Source of the DNA: Nostoc sp. FACHB-892
GTDB lineage: Bacteria > Cyanobacteriota > Cyanobacteriia > Cyanobacteriales > Nostocaceae
Reading direction: 5' to 3'
DNA length: 64,000 nucleotides
Assembly (NCBI RefSeq): GCF_014698795.1
Contig: NZ_JACJTR010000003.1
Coordinates: 372,001 to 436,000 of the forward strand
Position numbers and translations under genes: made by a program. The first letter of the stretch is position 1, and each line of letters starts with the position of its first letter. Under the pieces are notes generated by a model, which did no database searches, was not told where the DNA came from, and saw nothing but the letters and a program-made list of their open reading frames with translations. Of the stretch, positions 25,773-35,253 are shown piece by piece.

Positions 25773-26076
25773 GTAATTGGCTGTTGGGGCGCAGCCTGCT
25801 AATCGGCAGAGATAAATCCTTTGTCTGCGTAAATATGGAAAGTCCTTTTTCCCCCTGCGGTCTTGATGATAAGCCTTTAAGGGACTTCCAAGAAATAAAT
25901 TATCCAAATAAACGAACCACAGAGACACAGAGAACACGGAGAGAGGAGGAATAGAGAGAGTTTTCCTGTCAGTTTTGGAACATTCTTTTATTTGGAAGTC
26001 CCTAAGCTTATGCTGATTGCCTGTGAGGTTGCTCCAGAACTTGGGGCTTAAGCCCCAAGTCTTGATATAGCTATCC
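25773..26076. other. Intergenic region holding a MITE
   Basis: The 304-base space between convergent genes contains the inverted-repeat element at 25881-26002 and a short palindrome cttggggcttaagccccaag (26039-26058) that may act as a bidirectional transcription terminator. Confidence 0.5.
25881..26002. mobile_element. 122-bp MITE with GGGACTTCCA ends
   Basis: GGGACTTCCA at the left end and its exact complement TGGAAGTCCC at the right end are each flanked by TAA (25878-25880 and 26003-26005), a probable target duplication. Sub-terminal aaataaa/ttttattt also pair. The middle contains the common cagagacacagag filler. There is no coding capacity. Confidence 0.65.
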
Positions 26077-26523
26077 TTAAATCTTAGTCATGAGAAATCT
26101 TGATATTTCCGCATGTGCCAACACAGCAGCAGGCTCGCGCTGGAGAGCGTTGTAATACTTTCTCTCGAAGGTATTGCCCGTCTCTAACGGTACAATCAGT
26201 GTGCGGACATCAGCAATCAACTTTTCAAAATCCTCCATTGCAATCGGTTCATCTGCTTCAAGCATTTCATCAACTTGCACAACTACCTCAGAAATACGAT
26301 GTAGCCAAGCAAATTGTTCATGAGCGATAACTAGCTGAAGTAGTTCTCCGCTTGATACTCGTCCGCTAACCTGTTCGTAGGTAATGCGTTCTGTCTCCAG
26401 CAACATCTTATGAAGGTAGAGTAATTTGTTTCGTAAATCACGCAGATATTGATGTTGACGTATTCTTTGTGAAAGTGTGTTAGAAGTCAATGTTACCCAT
26501 CCTTTCGTTATGATAGTCTTCAA
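26077..26523 (-). CDS. Conserved helical protein of unknown function
   Basis: A 148-residue, largely helical, soluble protein with no known catalytic motif. Blocks such as LRDLRNKLLYLHKMLLETERI, SGELLQLVIAHEQFAWLHRISEVVVQVDEML and NTFERKYYNALQREPAAVLAHAEI look like a conserved family; I cannot name it. The start is a TTG at 26523 (a second TTG lies 12 codons later). It is divergent from the PadR regulator gene, with 350 bases between. Confidence 0.6.
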   Translation of the reverse strand: MKTIITKGWVTLTSNTLSQRIRQHQYLRDLRNKLLYLHKMLLETERITYEQVSGRVSSGELLQLVIAHEQFAWLHRISEVVVQVDEMLEADEPIAMEDFEKLIADVRTLIVPLETGNTFERKYYNALQREPAAVLAHAEISRFLMTKI

Positions 26524-26873
26524 TGGCTTAAATAATTTCCGCGTCGGTATTTATTACGACATAGACTGTAGCGAACAACTGGTTTGTTGAGTGATACTCT
26601 AGCGATTAGTAGCATATCCAACATACATAGTTGCGTAAACGTTCGCCAGCAGGCTTGCCGCTTTTACCAGAAATTTTCCTTCCCTTCTCTACAAGAGGCT
26701 TGCCTAACCTCAGTTCATGTATTTGGTTTCCTTCTTTAGAGCTATGACAATCAACATATTTTTTTATAATCGTTATATCTTATATTTGATTAATCATATA
26801 TTAGCATAAACTTATAAGAAGTACATAGTGTAGAACCTATCAAAAAAATATCAATTATGGGAAAACCGTCTTA
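26524..26873. other. Divergent region upstream of the padR-type gene
   Basis: 350 bases. Contains a degenerate dispersed repeat (cttctctacaagaggcttgcc, near 26685-26705). The 100 bases before the PadR gene are very AT-rich (tatatttgattaatcatatatta), where an autoregulatory PadR site could lie, but no defined operator is proven. Confidence 0.4.
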
Positions 26874-27440
26874 ATGTCGCTAGCATACGTAATTCTAGGT
26901 CTTCTTCAGCAGCAAGAAATGACGGGCTACGACCTCAAAACAAGCTGCTTTGATCAATGCATTGCTCATTTGTGGCCAGCAGACCAGGCACAAATTTACA
27001 GAACTCTTGATAAGCTAGTTGACCAAGGCTGGATTACCTGTACGGTTGAGATTCAGCACGATCGCCCCAACCGCAAAGTCTACAGCGTAACTGAGCCAGG
27101 GAAAGCCGAATTCACCCGATGGCTTGGAATTCATCAGCCCTTGCCGACTGTACGAGAACCAATGCTAGTCCAGTTGCATTTTGCAGATCAGTTGCCGGAT
27201 GAAAGTATCATTTACCTACTAGAGCAACAATTAGCGGCTCGAAGCAAAAAGCTTGCTGAATGTGAAACCATCGATTTGCCATCACTTGGTGATGAGTCTG
27301 CCAACCGTGAGCAAGTCATGCAAAGGCTGGTGCTGGAGTTAGTGATCAAAAAAGAACAGACTTATATTGATTGGTTGAAGGTAGCGCTCAATGTTATCAG
27401 TCACCAAAAGCCATATGCATCACATTACCAGATTCTTTAA
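26874..27440 (+). CDS. PadR-family transcriptional regulator
   Basis: 188 residues. The winged-helix domain (residues 1-85) starts MSLAYVILGLLQQQEMTGYDLK and includes the recognition part LWPADQAQIYRTLDKLVDQGWI and wing VEIQHDRPNRKVYSVTEPGKAEF, the PadR signature. The C-terminal helical domain (90-180) is the dimerisation/effector part of the subfamily with VirR-like tails. PadR proteins are repressors responding to phenolics or toxic compounds. The carotenoid oxygenase gene lies 278 bases downstream on the same strand, so regulating it is a possibility (inference). Confidence 0.87.
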   Translation: MSLAYVILGLLQQQEMTGYDLKTSCFDQCIAHLWPADQAQIYRTLDKLVDQGWITCTVEIQHDRPNRKVYSVTEPGKAEFTRWLGIHQPLPTVREPMLVQLHFADQLPDESIIYLLEQQLAARSKKLAECETIDLPSLGDESANREQVMQRLVLELVIKKEQTYIDWLKVALNVISHQKPYASHYQIL

Positions 27441-27718
27441 CACTCTCTAGCACGAAACGAAAATCGGCAACAATCCCATCCCTTCAAGGATTGGGAGGTT
27501 GGTCATTGGTCATCGGTACTAATGACTCGGAATCTTGCGGGTTTTCATAGCCGTGGGATGAGTTAACTGTCTTCTTTAGGATGATTGGTTATCATGCCCA
27601 CAGGCTTAAACTGTATACTGTAGGGCGTTTTCACTAGAACCCCCGCGTCGTTAACATCTCAAAGAGGGGAAGTTGTTCGCTCTGGCTCGTTTTTCTGTAA
27701 GTCTTATAAATCAAGGTA

Positions 27719-29101
27719 ATGGTAACAATAGCAGTCAATCCGTATCTCGATCGCAATTTTGCTCCAATCCGCGAAGAAATCACCACAGACAAATTATCAG
27801 TCATCGGTGAATTACCCCTTGACTTATCGGGGATGTTTGTCCGAAATGGCCCTAATCCTCAATGGACACCCATCGGTGAATATCACTGGTTTGACGGAGA
27901 TGGGATGTTGCATGGTGTGCAAATTAGCAACGGCGTAGCCACTTATCGTAACCGCTACGTACAGACAAGGGGATGGAAAAAAGAACGAGAAGCGGGTAAG
28001 GCTCTCTGGAGTGGGATGTTAGAACCACCACGAAGGGATAACCCCTACGGTGGCTACAAAAATACTGGCAATACTGCCTTAGTGTGGCACGCTGGTCAGA
28101 TGTTGGCGCTGAACGAGGGAGGTAAACCTCACGCCATTAAGCTTCCTGAATTAGATACTATTGGCGAGTATACCTATGAGGGGAAGCTAATTTCTGCCTT
28201 TACAGCCCATCCTAAGGTAGACCCGGTGACAGGCGAAATGATCTTCTTTGGCTACTCTCTGTTTGCGCCACCGTACCTGCAATATAGTGTGGTTTCAGCA
28301 CAAGGCGAACTTTTACGGACAGTGCCTATTGATCTGCCAATAGGAGTGATGATGCACGATTTTGCCATCACAGAAAACTACACGATATTTATGGATTTGC
28401 CGTTGACTTTTAAGCCTGAGCGATCGCAACGGGGAGAACCTGTAATGATGTTTGAGCGCGATCGTCCCAGCCGTTTCGGCATTTTACCACGTCATGGTGA
28501 TAACAGTAATATCCGATGGTTTGAGAGTCCCGCTTGCTACGTCTACCATACCCTCAACGCTTACGAAGACGGAGATGAAGTAGTGCTTATTGCCTGTCGC
28601 ATGAGTTCTACTACTGTGTTGATTTCTAGTGATTCGCAACCCGACCCAGAAGCAAATATCCCGCGCTTATATCGCTGGCGATTTAACCTCAACACGGGAA
28701 CAGTACACGAAGAAATGTTAGATGATATAGCTTCTGAATTTCCCCGCGTCAACGAAAACCTATTGGGGCGGCAAAACCGATATGGCTACACTAACAAAGC
28801 GGCAAACAATCCCCTACCTTTATTTGAAGGTATTATTAAGTACGACTTCAGCAGTGGAAAGTCCCAAACCCACAAATTCGGAGAAGGGCGCTATGGCGGT
28901 GAAGCTGTGTTTGCGCCGCGTCCTGGTGCAATTGCTGAGGATGATGGTTGGCTGATGACTTTCGTCCACGATGAGGGTTCAGATACTTCAGAATTAGTAG
29001 TTGTGAATGCCCAAGATGTAACTGCTGAACCTGTAGCGCGCGTGATAATTCCTCAACGAGTGCCTTATGGATTTCATGGTGCTTGGGTTGCAGGGGAATA
29101 G
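27719..29101 (+). CDS. Carotenoid cleavage oxygenase (RPE65/CCD family)
   Basis: 460 residues, the normal length. The N-terminal motif DLSGMFVRNGPNPQWTP is followed by YHWFDGDGMLHGV. Iron-ligand histidines are expected at the usual four places: FTAHPKVDP, MMHDFAITENY, CYVYHTLNAYEDGD and YGFHGAWVA near the C terminus, which all carry the expected His. Enzymes of this family cleave carotenoids or apocarotenoids with Fe2+ and O2, giving apocarotenals or retinal. Which double bond is cut cannot be told. A Shine-Dalgarno-like aagg precedes the ATG. A strong hairpin follows the stop. Confidence 0.92.
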   Translation: MVTIAVNPYLDRNFAPIREEITTDKLSVIGELPLDLSGMFVRNGPNPQWTPIGEYHWFDGDGMLHGVQISNGVATYRNRYVQTRGWKKEREAGKALWSGMLEPPRRDNPYGGYKNTGNTALVWHAGQMLALNEGGKPHAIKLPELDTIGEYTYEGKLISAFTAHPKVDPVTGEMIFFGYSLFAPPYLQYSVVSAQGELLRTVPIDLPIGVMMHDFAITENYTIFMDLPLTFKPERSQRGEPVMMFERDRPSRFGILPRHGDNSNIRWFESPACYVYHTLNAYEDGDEVVLIACRMSSTTVLISSDSQPDPEANIPRLYRWRFNLNTGTVHEEMLDDIASEFPRVNENLLGRQNRYGYTNKAANNPLPLFEGIIKYDFSSGKSQTHKFGEGRYGGEAVFAPRPGAIAEDDGWLMTFVHDEGSDTSELVVVNAQDVTAEPVARVIIPQRVPYGFHGAWVAGE

Positions 29102-29142
29102 TCAATCATTTCGCTTTTACAGTCAGCAATTATTATAAAAAG

Positions 29143-29230
29143 ACCTCTCCCTGGTTCTGCTACGCAAAACCTGTCCCTCTCCGAGTCGGAGAGGGACAGA
29201 CTTGAACTTTAGTTCAAAGCAGGGAGAGGT
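29143..29230. terminator. Nested hairpin between convergent genes
   Basis: Outer arms acctctccctg / cagggagaggt pair perfectly, and an inner perfect 13-base inverted repeat (TGTCCCTCTCCGA, 29172-29198) nests within. It lies between the stops of the carotenoid oxygenase and the first CAP lipoprotein, so a bidirectional terminator role is likely. The sequence also resembles a dispersed extragenic repeat. Confidence 0.6.
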
Positions 29231-29245
29231 TAGTGGAACTCACGT

Positions 29246-29953
29246 TTACGTTTTTTCCCTATACCCACCAGCGTAGGTAATTACACAAATTGTTCTATAT
29301 GATTTGTGGGTTCCATAAGCAACGCCAGACACTCTAAAAGCGCCGTTAAAAATGTTTGTTCTATGACCGCGATCGGGTACACCATCATCAATAATTAACT
29401 GCATGACAATATCTTGAGCGGTGTTTGGGCCATAACTGATATTTTCGCCTGCGGTTCTTTCCCATCTACCATAGCGATTGATGCGATTAAAGGGGTTGCT
29501 ACCATCGCTACCATCATGACCTGTAGCGCCTTTTGGCCCTTGGTCTTTAACATGGTCTCTTGCTCCTAAAGACATACCCTTAGATGCCCTCAACGCTCCT
29601 ACAGGACGTGCTGATTTCAAAAATGCGATCGCTTCATCGACTGCTTTGACTCCTTCTTGAGTTCGCAGATAGGTATTATTAGAAATTTTGACTCGGTTTC
29701 CCTGGAAGCGTTTTCTATAGTTTTCCATAATCGGAAGGTACGACTTGGGATTTGTTCGTACCTTATTTGTTTCAACGATTACCTGTTGTTCTAGTGGTGA
29801 AAGATAACTCGCCTTTGCTAATAAAGTTGGAGTGCTAGGTTTAACTACTACTGGGTTAGAGTTTGCCACAGATGGGTTAGATTGCAACAGTTGATTTGAG
29901 CAACCGAATATCAGGGTAACTGGCAAAAGTACCCAAAATTTAATGCGATACAT
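29246..29953 (-). CDS. CAP-domain lipoprotein (copy 1)
   Basis: 235 residues. The signal sequence ends in LIFGC, a lipobox with Cys at about position 18. The CAP (SCP/PR-1) domain covers roughly residues 55-230: [72 protein letters not shown], and [21 protein letters not shown] hold the cavity residues His, Glu, Glu and His. Bacterial CAP proteins are secreted with mostly unknown roles (lipid binding, protease-like or matrix functions). The next gene upstream is a close paralogue, so this is a tandem duplication. Confidence 0.82.
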   Translation of the reverse strand: MYRIKFWVLLPVTLIFGCSNQLLQSNPSVANSNPVVVKPSTPTLLAKASYLSPLEQQVIVETNKVRTNPKSYLPIMENYRKRFQGNRVKISNNTYLRTQEGVKAVDEAIAFLKSARPVGALRASKGMSLGARDHVKDQGPKGATGHDGSDGSNPFNRINRYGRWERTAGENISYGPNTAQDIVMQLIIDDGVPDRGHRTNIFNGAFRVSGVAYGTHKSYRTICVITYAGGYREKT

Positions 29954-30306
29954 TCATTACCTCACAATTTTTTCTATGGATTAATTTAGTGAATTAGAAA
30001 AAATAATAATTTTCAACACACACAGAAGTTTGTAGACGCTTCTTTTTTCGGAATTTTACAAGCGGCTGTTACACATCAGAACTTCGGTCAGTTCCTTAAT
30101 AAGAACGGAAATGAGTTGATCAAGAGTATAGATAACGCTGCGCTCGTCTTTGTTCCTCGATTGTAAAAAAAGGATTACTTAATACCTGTCGTAACCTAGT
30201 TAACACTGGAACGTAAAGGACAAAAAAATATTTTTACTTTATTACGCCTGCTTTTAAGTACAATAATTCAGAACCTTCGGTATTTGTCCCCACTTTTTAA
30301 CTCAAA
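29954..30306. other. Spacer between the two CAP lipoprotein genes
   Basis: 353 bases. It begins with the leader shared by both copies (cattacctcacaattttt lies just before each start). I see no gene or conserved RNA. Confidence 0.4.
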
Positions 30307-31005
30307 TTATTTATCCCTATACCCATCAGCGTAGTTAATTACACAAATTGTCCTATATGATTTGTGAATTCCACAAGCAACACCAGACACTTTAAAAGCG
30401 CCGTTAAAAATGTTTTTTCTATGACTGCGATCGCGCACACTATCATCAATAATTAATTGCATGACAATATCTTCAGCAGTGTTGAAGCCATAAGTGATAT
30501 TTTCGCCTGCGGTTGTTTGCCATTTACCATAGCGATTGATGCGAGTAAAGGGGTTGCTACCATCGCTACCATTATGACCTTTAGCACCTTTTGGCCCTTG
30601 GTCTTTAACATGGTCTTTTGCTCCTAAAGACATACCCTTAGATAGACTCAATGCTCCCACAGGAGGCGCTGATTTCAAAAATGCGATCGCCTCATCAACT
30701 GCTTTAACTCCTTCTTGAGTTTGCCAATAGGTATTATTAGAAACGTTTACTAAGTTTCCCTCAAAGCGCTTTCTATAGTTTTCTAGAATCGGGAGGTATG
30801 ATTTGGGATTTGTTCGTACCTTATTTGTTTCAACAATTACCTCTTGTTCCAACGATGAAAGGTAACTCACTTTTGATATCGGACTATTTTGTGAAACTAA
30901 TGCTGGGTTAGAGTAGGCTACAGACGAGTTAGATTGAAACAGTTGATCTGAGCAGCCAAATATTAACGTAATTGGCAAAAACGCCCAAAATTTCATGCGA
31001 CGCAT
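30307..31005 (-). CDS. CAP-domain lipoprotein (copy 2)
   Basis: 232 residues, clearly homologous to the adjacent copy over the whole length (lipobox LIFGC, same CAP motifs such as [20 protein letters not shown] and [23 protein letters not shown]). Differences concentrate in the linker (residues 25-50) and at surface positions: [25 protein letters not shown] replaces [25 protein letters not shown]. The leader sequence is also shared, so the duplication included the promoter region. Two in-frame ATGs (31005, 30996) can start the protein. Confidence 0.82.
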   Translation of the reverse strand: MRRMKFWAFLPITLIFGCSDQLFQSNSSVAYSNPALVSQNSPISKVSYLSSLEQEVIVETNKVRTNPKSYLPILENYRKRFEGNLVNVSNNTYWQTQEGVKAVDEAIAFLKSAPPVGALSLSKGMSLGAKDHVKDQGPKGAKGHNGSDGSNPFTRINRYGKWQTTAGENITYGFNTAEDIVMQLIIDDSVRDRSHRKNIFNGAFKVSGVACGIHKSYRTICVINYADGYRDK

Positions 31006-31075
31006 CCATTACCTCACAATTTTTCTGTGGATTAATAGTTTGAGTGAATTATACAAAATTAGGACTTACGCAAAT

Positions 31076-32200
31076 TTACACTTTGAGAAACCAGCGTTGC
31101 CGATACATCAGAACACCAACAGCCCACCACAACAACACAGTGACTATGGCAAATAACAGGGAACCATTCAGAACTCCCGCCCAAGATGCGAAAAAATTTT
31201 GGTAAATCCAATTGTAAGTACTGATAGCGTCTTTGCCTGTGCCGATAGTGGTTCTGACTAAAATTTTAATCAACAAAACTGATGGAACGAAAAGAGCGAT
31301 CGCATTTAAGCCCATAATTTCAAAAGGTTTACTCCAGCGACGTATCAGCCGCACTTCGATAAGTTCATAACAAGCTGCTAGCAAAAGTAAGGCCCAACCG
31401 CTAGTAAAAACTACATAAGAACTTGTCCACAGCTTTTTGTTGATGGGAAATGTCCATCCCCACGCCCAACCGATAATTAAACAACCAACTCCAAATAATG
31501 CTAACCCGATACTTGTGCGTGACTGTACAGGTTGGCTGCGTATCCATTGACCAGTGAAGTAGCCAGCGAGGACGCTTACTATCGCAGGAATACTACTGAA
31601 CAGTCCCTCTGGATCTCCCATAAAGTTGAAACCATCACCTTTATATAGATGTGCTTTAGGAATAATCAGGCGGTCAATATAAGCACCAAAATTACCTTCT
31701 CGTGTCAGAACTCCTGCGCCAAAATCGGGTACTGGTACATACATGATAGTTAGCCAGTAGCTAATGAGTAGCACTGCTGCTAGTATCCACTGACCTTTAC
31801 GCGGAAGGTTGAGAACTATTAAGGAAGCCAGCAGATAAGTAATGCTAATGCGCTGCAATACTCCCATAATACGGATACTACTTAAATCAAAAGTCCAAAT
31901 ACCCTGATTCCAAAAGCCATTTAGTAGCAATCCCAAGGCAAAGAGAATGGCGGCGCGGCGTAAGATGCGCCAGTAAATAGCTGAGGTTGTATTACCTTCG
32001 GTGTACTTTGACAGCGAGAAAGTCATCGCTACACCAATAATGAAGAGAAAGAAGGGAAATACCAAGTCTGTTGGTGTGCAACCGTGCCAATCGGCATGGG
32101 CTAAGGGAGGATATACATCATCTGCAACTCCCGCCATATTGACAAGAATCATCGCAGCGATGGTAATACCGCGAAAAACATCCAGTGAAGTCAGGCGCAT
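31076..32200 (-). CDS. HGSNAT/DUF5009-type membrane acyltransferase
   Basis: 374 residues with about ten membrane segments. The start MRLTSLDVFRGITIAAMILVNMAG and then PLAHADWHGCTPTDLVFPFFLFIIGVAM are the signatures of heparan-alpha-glucosaminide N-acetyltransferase-like proteins, including the conserved His in HADWHG. In animals the family moves acetyl groups across the membrane to a sugar amine; in bacteria the acceptor is unknown, perhaps a cell-envelope sugar. The gene stands alone; a cttacgca motif lies just past its end. Confidence 0.85.
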   Translation of the reverse strand: MRLTSLDVFRGITIAAMILVNMAGVADDVYPPLAHADWHGCTPTDLVFPFFLFIIGVAMTFSLSKYTEGNTTSAIYWRILRRAAILFALGLLLNGFWNQGIWTFDLSSIRIMGVLQRISITYLLASLIVLNLPRKGQWILAAVLLISYWLTIMYVPVPDFGAGVLTREGNFGAYIDRLIIPKAHLYKGDGFNFMGDPEGLFSSIPAIVSVLAGYFTGQWIRSQPVQSRTSIGLALFGVGCLIIGWAWGWTFPINKKLWTSSYVVFTSGWALLLLAACYELIEVRLIRRWSKPFEIMGLNAIALFVPSVLLIKILVRTTIGTGKDAISTYNWIYQNFFASWAGVLNGSLLFAIVTVLLWWAVGVLMYRQRWFLKV

Positions 32201-32317
32201 AGGCGGAATTTATGTTAAATGAGTATCCAACGTAGCCCGCTTGATGCAGGTAATCAAGCAAAATTTATAGACTTGGATACAAGGTAAAATTTTGTTAAGT
32301 AATTACCACCACTCGCT

Positions 32318-32776
32318 ATGCCTATTAAAGTTGGAGATACCGCTCCTAATTTCACTTTACCTGCTCAAAACGGCTCAACAATTAGCCTCCAAGATTTTCG
32401 CGGCAAAAAAGCTGTTGTCCTATATTTTTACCCCAAGGACGACACACCCGGATGTACGGCTGAATCCTGCGCCTTTCGCGATCAGTATGAAGTGTTTAAA
32501 AGTGCTGGCGCTGAAGTGATCGGCGTGAGTGCTGACTCCAGCGAATCTCACCAACGATTTGCTGCAAAATATAATCTACCTTTTACCCTGTTAACTGACA
32601 AAGGCGACCAAGTACGAAAGCTATATGGCGCAACAGCAGCCTTTGGCTTATTCCCTGGTCGCGTTACTTATGTTATTGACCAACAAGGAGTTGTGCAATA
32701 CGTCTTTGATTCAATGTTTAACTTTAAAGGTCATGTTGAAGAAGCATTGAAAACTTTGCAACAGCTTGTGAAATGA
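32318..32776 (+). CDS. prxQ: Peroxiredoxin Q / BCP type
   Basis: 152 residues, a thiol peroxidase reducing H2O2 and organic peroxides with thioredoxin. The peroxidatic Cys46 and resolving Cys51 lie in [16 protein letters not shown], the five-residue spacing of the atypical 2-Cys PrxQ group. [16 protein letters not shown] opens the domain, and the family's usual length is kept to the end. The ATG at 32318 is followed by the expected N terminus without a transit or signal sequence. It is convergent with lrtA, separated by a heptamer-repeat spacer. Confidence 0.92.
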   Translation: MPIKVGDTAPNFTLPAQNGSTISLQDFRGKKAVVLYFYPKDDTPGCTAESCAFRDQYEVFKSAGAEVIGVSADSSESHQRFAAKYNLPFTLLTDKGDQVRKLYGATAAFGLFPGRVTYVIDQQGVVQYVFDSMFNFKGHVEEALKTLQQLVK

Positions 32777-32851
32777 GGGATTAGGTATTGGGTAGTGGGG
32801 ATTGAGAAATTCTTTCCTAGTCCTCAGTCCCCAGTCCCTAGTTCCTAGCCC
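32777..32851. repeat. Heptamer repeats between prxQ and lrtA
   Basis: gggtagtggggatt at the left and (cagtccc)n and ctagttcctagcccc at the right form inverted blocks between two convergent genes, probably folding into a terminator-like hairpin. Confidence 0.5.
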
Positions 32852-33493
32852 CTATTTAGAATGCGATTTTTCCGGCATGACAATATTAGCGTGGGTTGCC
32901 TTACCATTCTTGCCGTTAGTATGGGCATTACCATTGCGCGGATGGATCACACCATAACCGCCGTGGTTGCGTTCGTAAATTACATTAATCTCTCCAGTTT
33001 CAGAATTGCGGAACATATAAAAGTCGTGTCCCACAAGTTGCAGTTGTTCTAGGGCTTCTGCAAGGGTCATCGGCGGCATGGAAAAATATTTGGTACGGAC
33101 GACTTCGTTAGGTAGTTCGGGGGTGCGATCGCCAATTAAATCTGTGACTACTGACTCTACAACAACTTCTGGTGGTTGGGACTGAGTTTTCTGGTCTTGA
33201 CGCCGTTCTTTGTATTTCCGCAATTGACGGGCAATTTTATCTGCAACTAAGTCAATGCTGGCATAGAGATTTTCGCTGCTTTCCTCGGCACGGATAACGT
33301 TACCATTTGCATAAATAGTTACTTCAGCCGCTTGTCTAGTATTAATTCGGGGATTACGGGCTACGCTAAGATGCACATCCACTTCATTTGTAATGCTCTG
33401 AAAGTGACTAACTGCTTTTTCAATCTTTTGATGTACATACTCACGAATTGCATCGGTGATTTCAATATTTTTGCCGTGGATGACAAGCTTCAT
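32852..33493 (-). CDS. lrtA: Long-form ribosome hibernation factor (LrtA/HPF)
   Basis: 213 residues. The N-terminal domain (1-100) has [20 protein letters not shown] and [11 protein letters not shown], the HPF/YfiA fold that binds the 30S decoding centre. A charged linker (~100-145) is followed by the ~55-residue C-terminal dimerisation domain ([32 protein letters not shown]), typical of long HPF that pairs ribosomes into 100S. LrtA is the light-repressed cyanobacterial version. The tail is Asn/Gly/His-rich. The upstream 600-base spacer may hold the long leader known for lrtA mRNAs. Confidence 0.92.
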   Translation of the reverse strand: MKLVIHGKNIEITDAIREYVHQKIEKAVSHFQSITNEVDVHLSVARNPRINTRQAAEVTIYANGNVIRAEESSENLYASIDLVADKIARQLRKYKERRQDQKTQSQPPEVVVESVVTDLIGDRTPELPNEVVRTKYFSMPPMTLAEALEQLQLVGHDFYMFRNSETGEINVIYERNHGGYGVIHPRNGNAHTNGKNGKATHANIVMPEKSHSK

Positions 33494-34123
33494 GTAAACT
33501 CTCCCACTGAATATTTGATGTGTGAATTTGCTTTGTATGAAAAGAAATTGCGGTAAGGTCTATTACTCCCGCCAAAACAAATTGTGAACTTTTTCTATGT
33601 ACTGCTCGTAAGCTGTCTCTAAGCTTACTGCATCTGGGTTTTTGCTGATTATACCCTTGATTTTCCTCCTCATCTCTGCGCTGATATCCAATTGGATTTT
33701 CACATAGAAATTTTTGGTGGAAAAATATTAGCAGTAGCTCCTGTAACTGTCTTTTGTGTTAAAAGAACGCTTACAGAACTGTTGATAGTTGCTCCTTCTG
33801 TGTTCGGTTGAAGTTTGCTTGCTGTTGTTCAATAATACAAGTCTTTGTGGAAATTTGATTCTGTTTAAAATTCAAACAATCTTATGAAAATCATCAGCCA
33901 ATACATTCGTCTTTATCGTCTTGGCATGATGCTTATTGCAGAGAATTCCTCCTAAAACCTATTGAGGTTGTATATTCAAGCTAGCACTTTGTATTTTCTA
34001 ATTTATGTTCCCTTGACTTTCCTTTAAAATCCTTTGCAAATCTTGACATTTATTGACTCCATCTGTGTAACTTGAAATATATTTCGTCCCCGATACGAGT
34101 TGATTTTTGGCATGATCCATAGT
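33494..34123. other. Long divergent spacer, possible lrtA leader
   Basis: 630 bases lie between the divergent lrtA and lipB genes. Cyanobacterial lrtA transcripts are known for long 5' leaders that set mRNA stability in light and dark, and this space could hold one. I cannot define its ends or a fold by eye, and no ORF is supported. Confidence 0.4.
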
Positions 34124-34783
34124 ATGAAGCCACACCAATACCGTTGTTTACTATATAACCAAGGATTAATGCCTTACTTAGATGCTCATGGATGGCAGCG
34201 ATCGCTTCTCACTGAGCGTATCCATGACCCTAATCTAGATGACGTGTTAATTTTGCTAGAACATCCACCTGTTTATACTCTTGGGCAAGGAAGCAACTCA
34301 GATTTTCTCAAATTCGATATTGACAAAGGTCTATATGATGTGCATCGAGTTGAACGAGGCGGTGAGGTTACTTACCATTGTCCCGGTCAATTGGTAGGGT
34401 ATCCAATTTTAAATTTGCAACGTTATCGTAAAGACCTTCATTGGTATTTACGGCAACTCGAAGAAGTAATAATTCGCGTATTGGCAGTTTATGGATTGCA
34501 GGGAGAAAGAATTCCAGATTTTACAGGCGTTTGGTTACAAGGGCGAAAAGTTGCGGCTATTGGAATTAAAGTTAGCCGTTGGATTACTATGCACGGCTTT
34601 GCATTAAATATTTGTCCAGACATGACAGGGTTTGAGCGCATTGTACCCTGTGGTATTTCTGATAAACCTGTAGGCAGTTTAGCCGAATGGATTCCAGGAA
34701 TCACTTGCCAAGAAGCGCGTTTTTATGTATCACAGTCGTTTGCGGAAGTCTTTGGCGTGGAATTAGTTGAATCGCAGCCTTAA
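34124..34783 (+). CDS. lipB: Octanoyl-ACP:protein octanoyltransferase
   Basis: 219 residues from ATG 34124 ([14 protein letters not shown]); ATG 34112 and TTG 34100 are in-frame alternatives. The enzyme moves octanoyl groups from ACP to lipoyl domains of 2-oxo acid dehydrogenases and glycine cleavage H protein. Signature motifs: [34 protein letters not shown] (substrate tunnel), [18 protein letters not shown] with the catalytic Lys, and [17 protein letters not shown] with the catalytic Cys. LipA is not in the window. Confidence 0.93.
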   Translation: MKPHQYRCLLYNQGLMPYLDAHGWQRSLLTERIHDPNLDDVLILLEHPPVYTLGQGSNSDFLKFDIDKGLYDVHRVERGGEVTYHCPGQLVGYPILNLQRYRKDLHWYLRQLEEVIIRVLAVYGLQGERIPDFTGVWLQGRKVAAIGIKVSRWITMHGFALNICPDMTGFERIVPCGISDKPVGSLAEWIPGITCQEARFYVSQSFAEVFGVELVESQP

Positions 34784-34981
34784 GGATTTTCCCGGTCTGA
34801 GTAAATTACGCTTGTATTTATGTGATAAATACTATAGCAGTCCTATTTAAATTGTGAGACACTAATGAGAGTAGCCCATATTTAATAGTATAAAAATAAC
34901 TATTTAACTGCGGTTGTCAAACTTAGAATCTAATTATTTACAGATTTTTATACTAACTTTTTACGGCACTCAAGCACAACT

Positions 34982-35188
34982 TTGCGCGTGAATTACTCAA
35001 ATCATTCCCAAGTATATGCCCCATCGTTAACTTCTCTGAGAGAGCGTGATTGGACAGCTTTGATAGAACTATTTGATAGAGATGACGGTGATGAAATTGA
35101 AGCAGATATCAACGGTAGTTTGTTTTGGCTGATACCTGAACCTTGTTGGGAAGATGATCCCTTTGATTTCTTGCGCGAATATCTTTGA
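34982..35188 (+). CDS. Small acidic conserved protein
   Basis: 68 residues (TTG start at 34982 or GTG two codons later). The composition is acidic (ELFDRDDGDEIEADINGSLFWLIPEPCWEDDPFDFLREYL) with aromatic-rich ends. No known motif. The gene has an AT-rich leader and a repeat-rich spacer behind it. I believe it is real because its sequence is non-repetitive and the ORF is well bounded, but no function can be given. Confidence 0.5.
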   Translation: MRVNYSNHSQVYAPSLTSLRERDWTALIELFDRDDGDEIEADINGSLFWLIPEPCWEDDPFDFLREYL

Positions 35189-35253
35189 ATAGTAGGGAGT
35201 GGGGAGCAGGGAGTGGGAAGCAGGGAGCAGGGGGAGAAATAAGCAATTCCCAA
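35189..35253. repeat. Heptamer tandem repeat (gggagca/gggagtg)
   Basis: About six imperfect units of gggagtg/gggagca between the small acidic gene and the ABC ATPase gene. Confidence 0.65.

Noticed and set aside
27560..27700. Possible 3' end of an IS200/IS605 (TnpB) element: ccgtgggatga...tcatgcccacagg hairpin and the aacccccgcgtcg tract
   Set aside because: The resemblance is partial and no tnpB or tnpA codons could be recognised; left as ordinary spacer.
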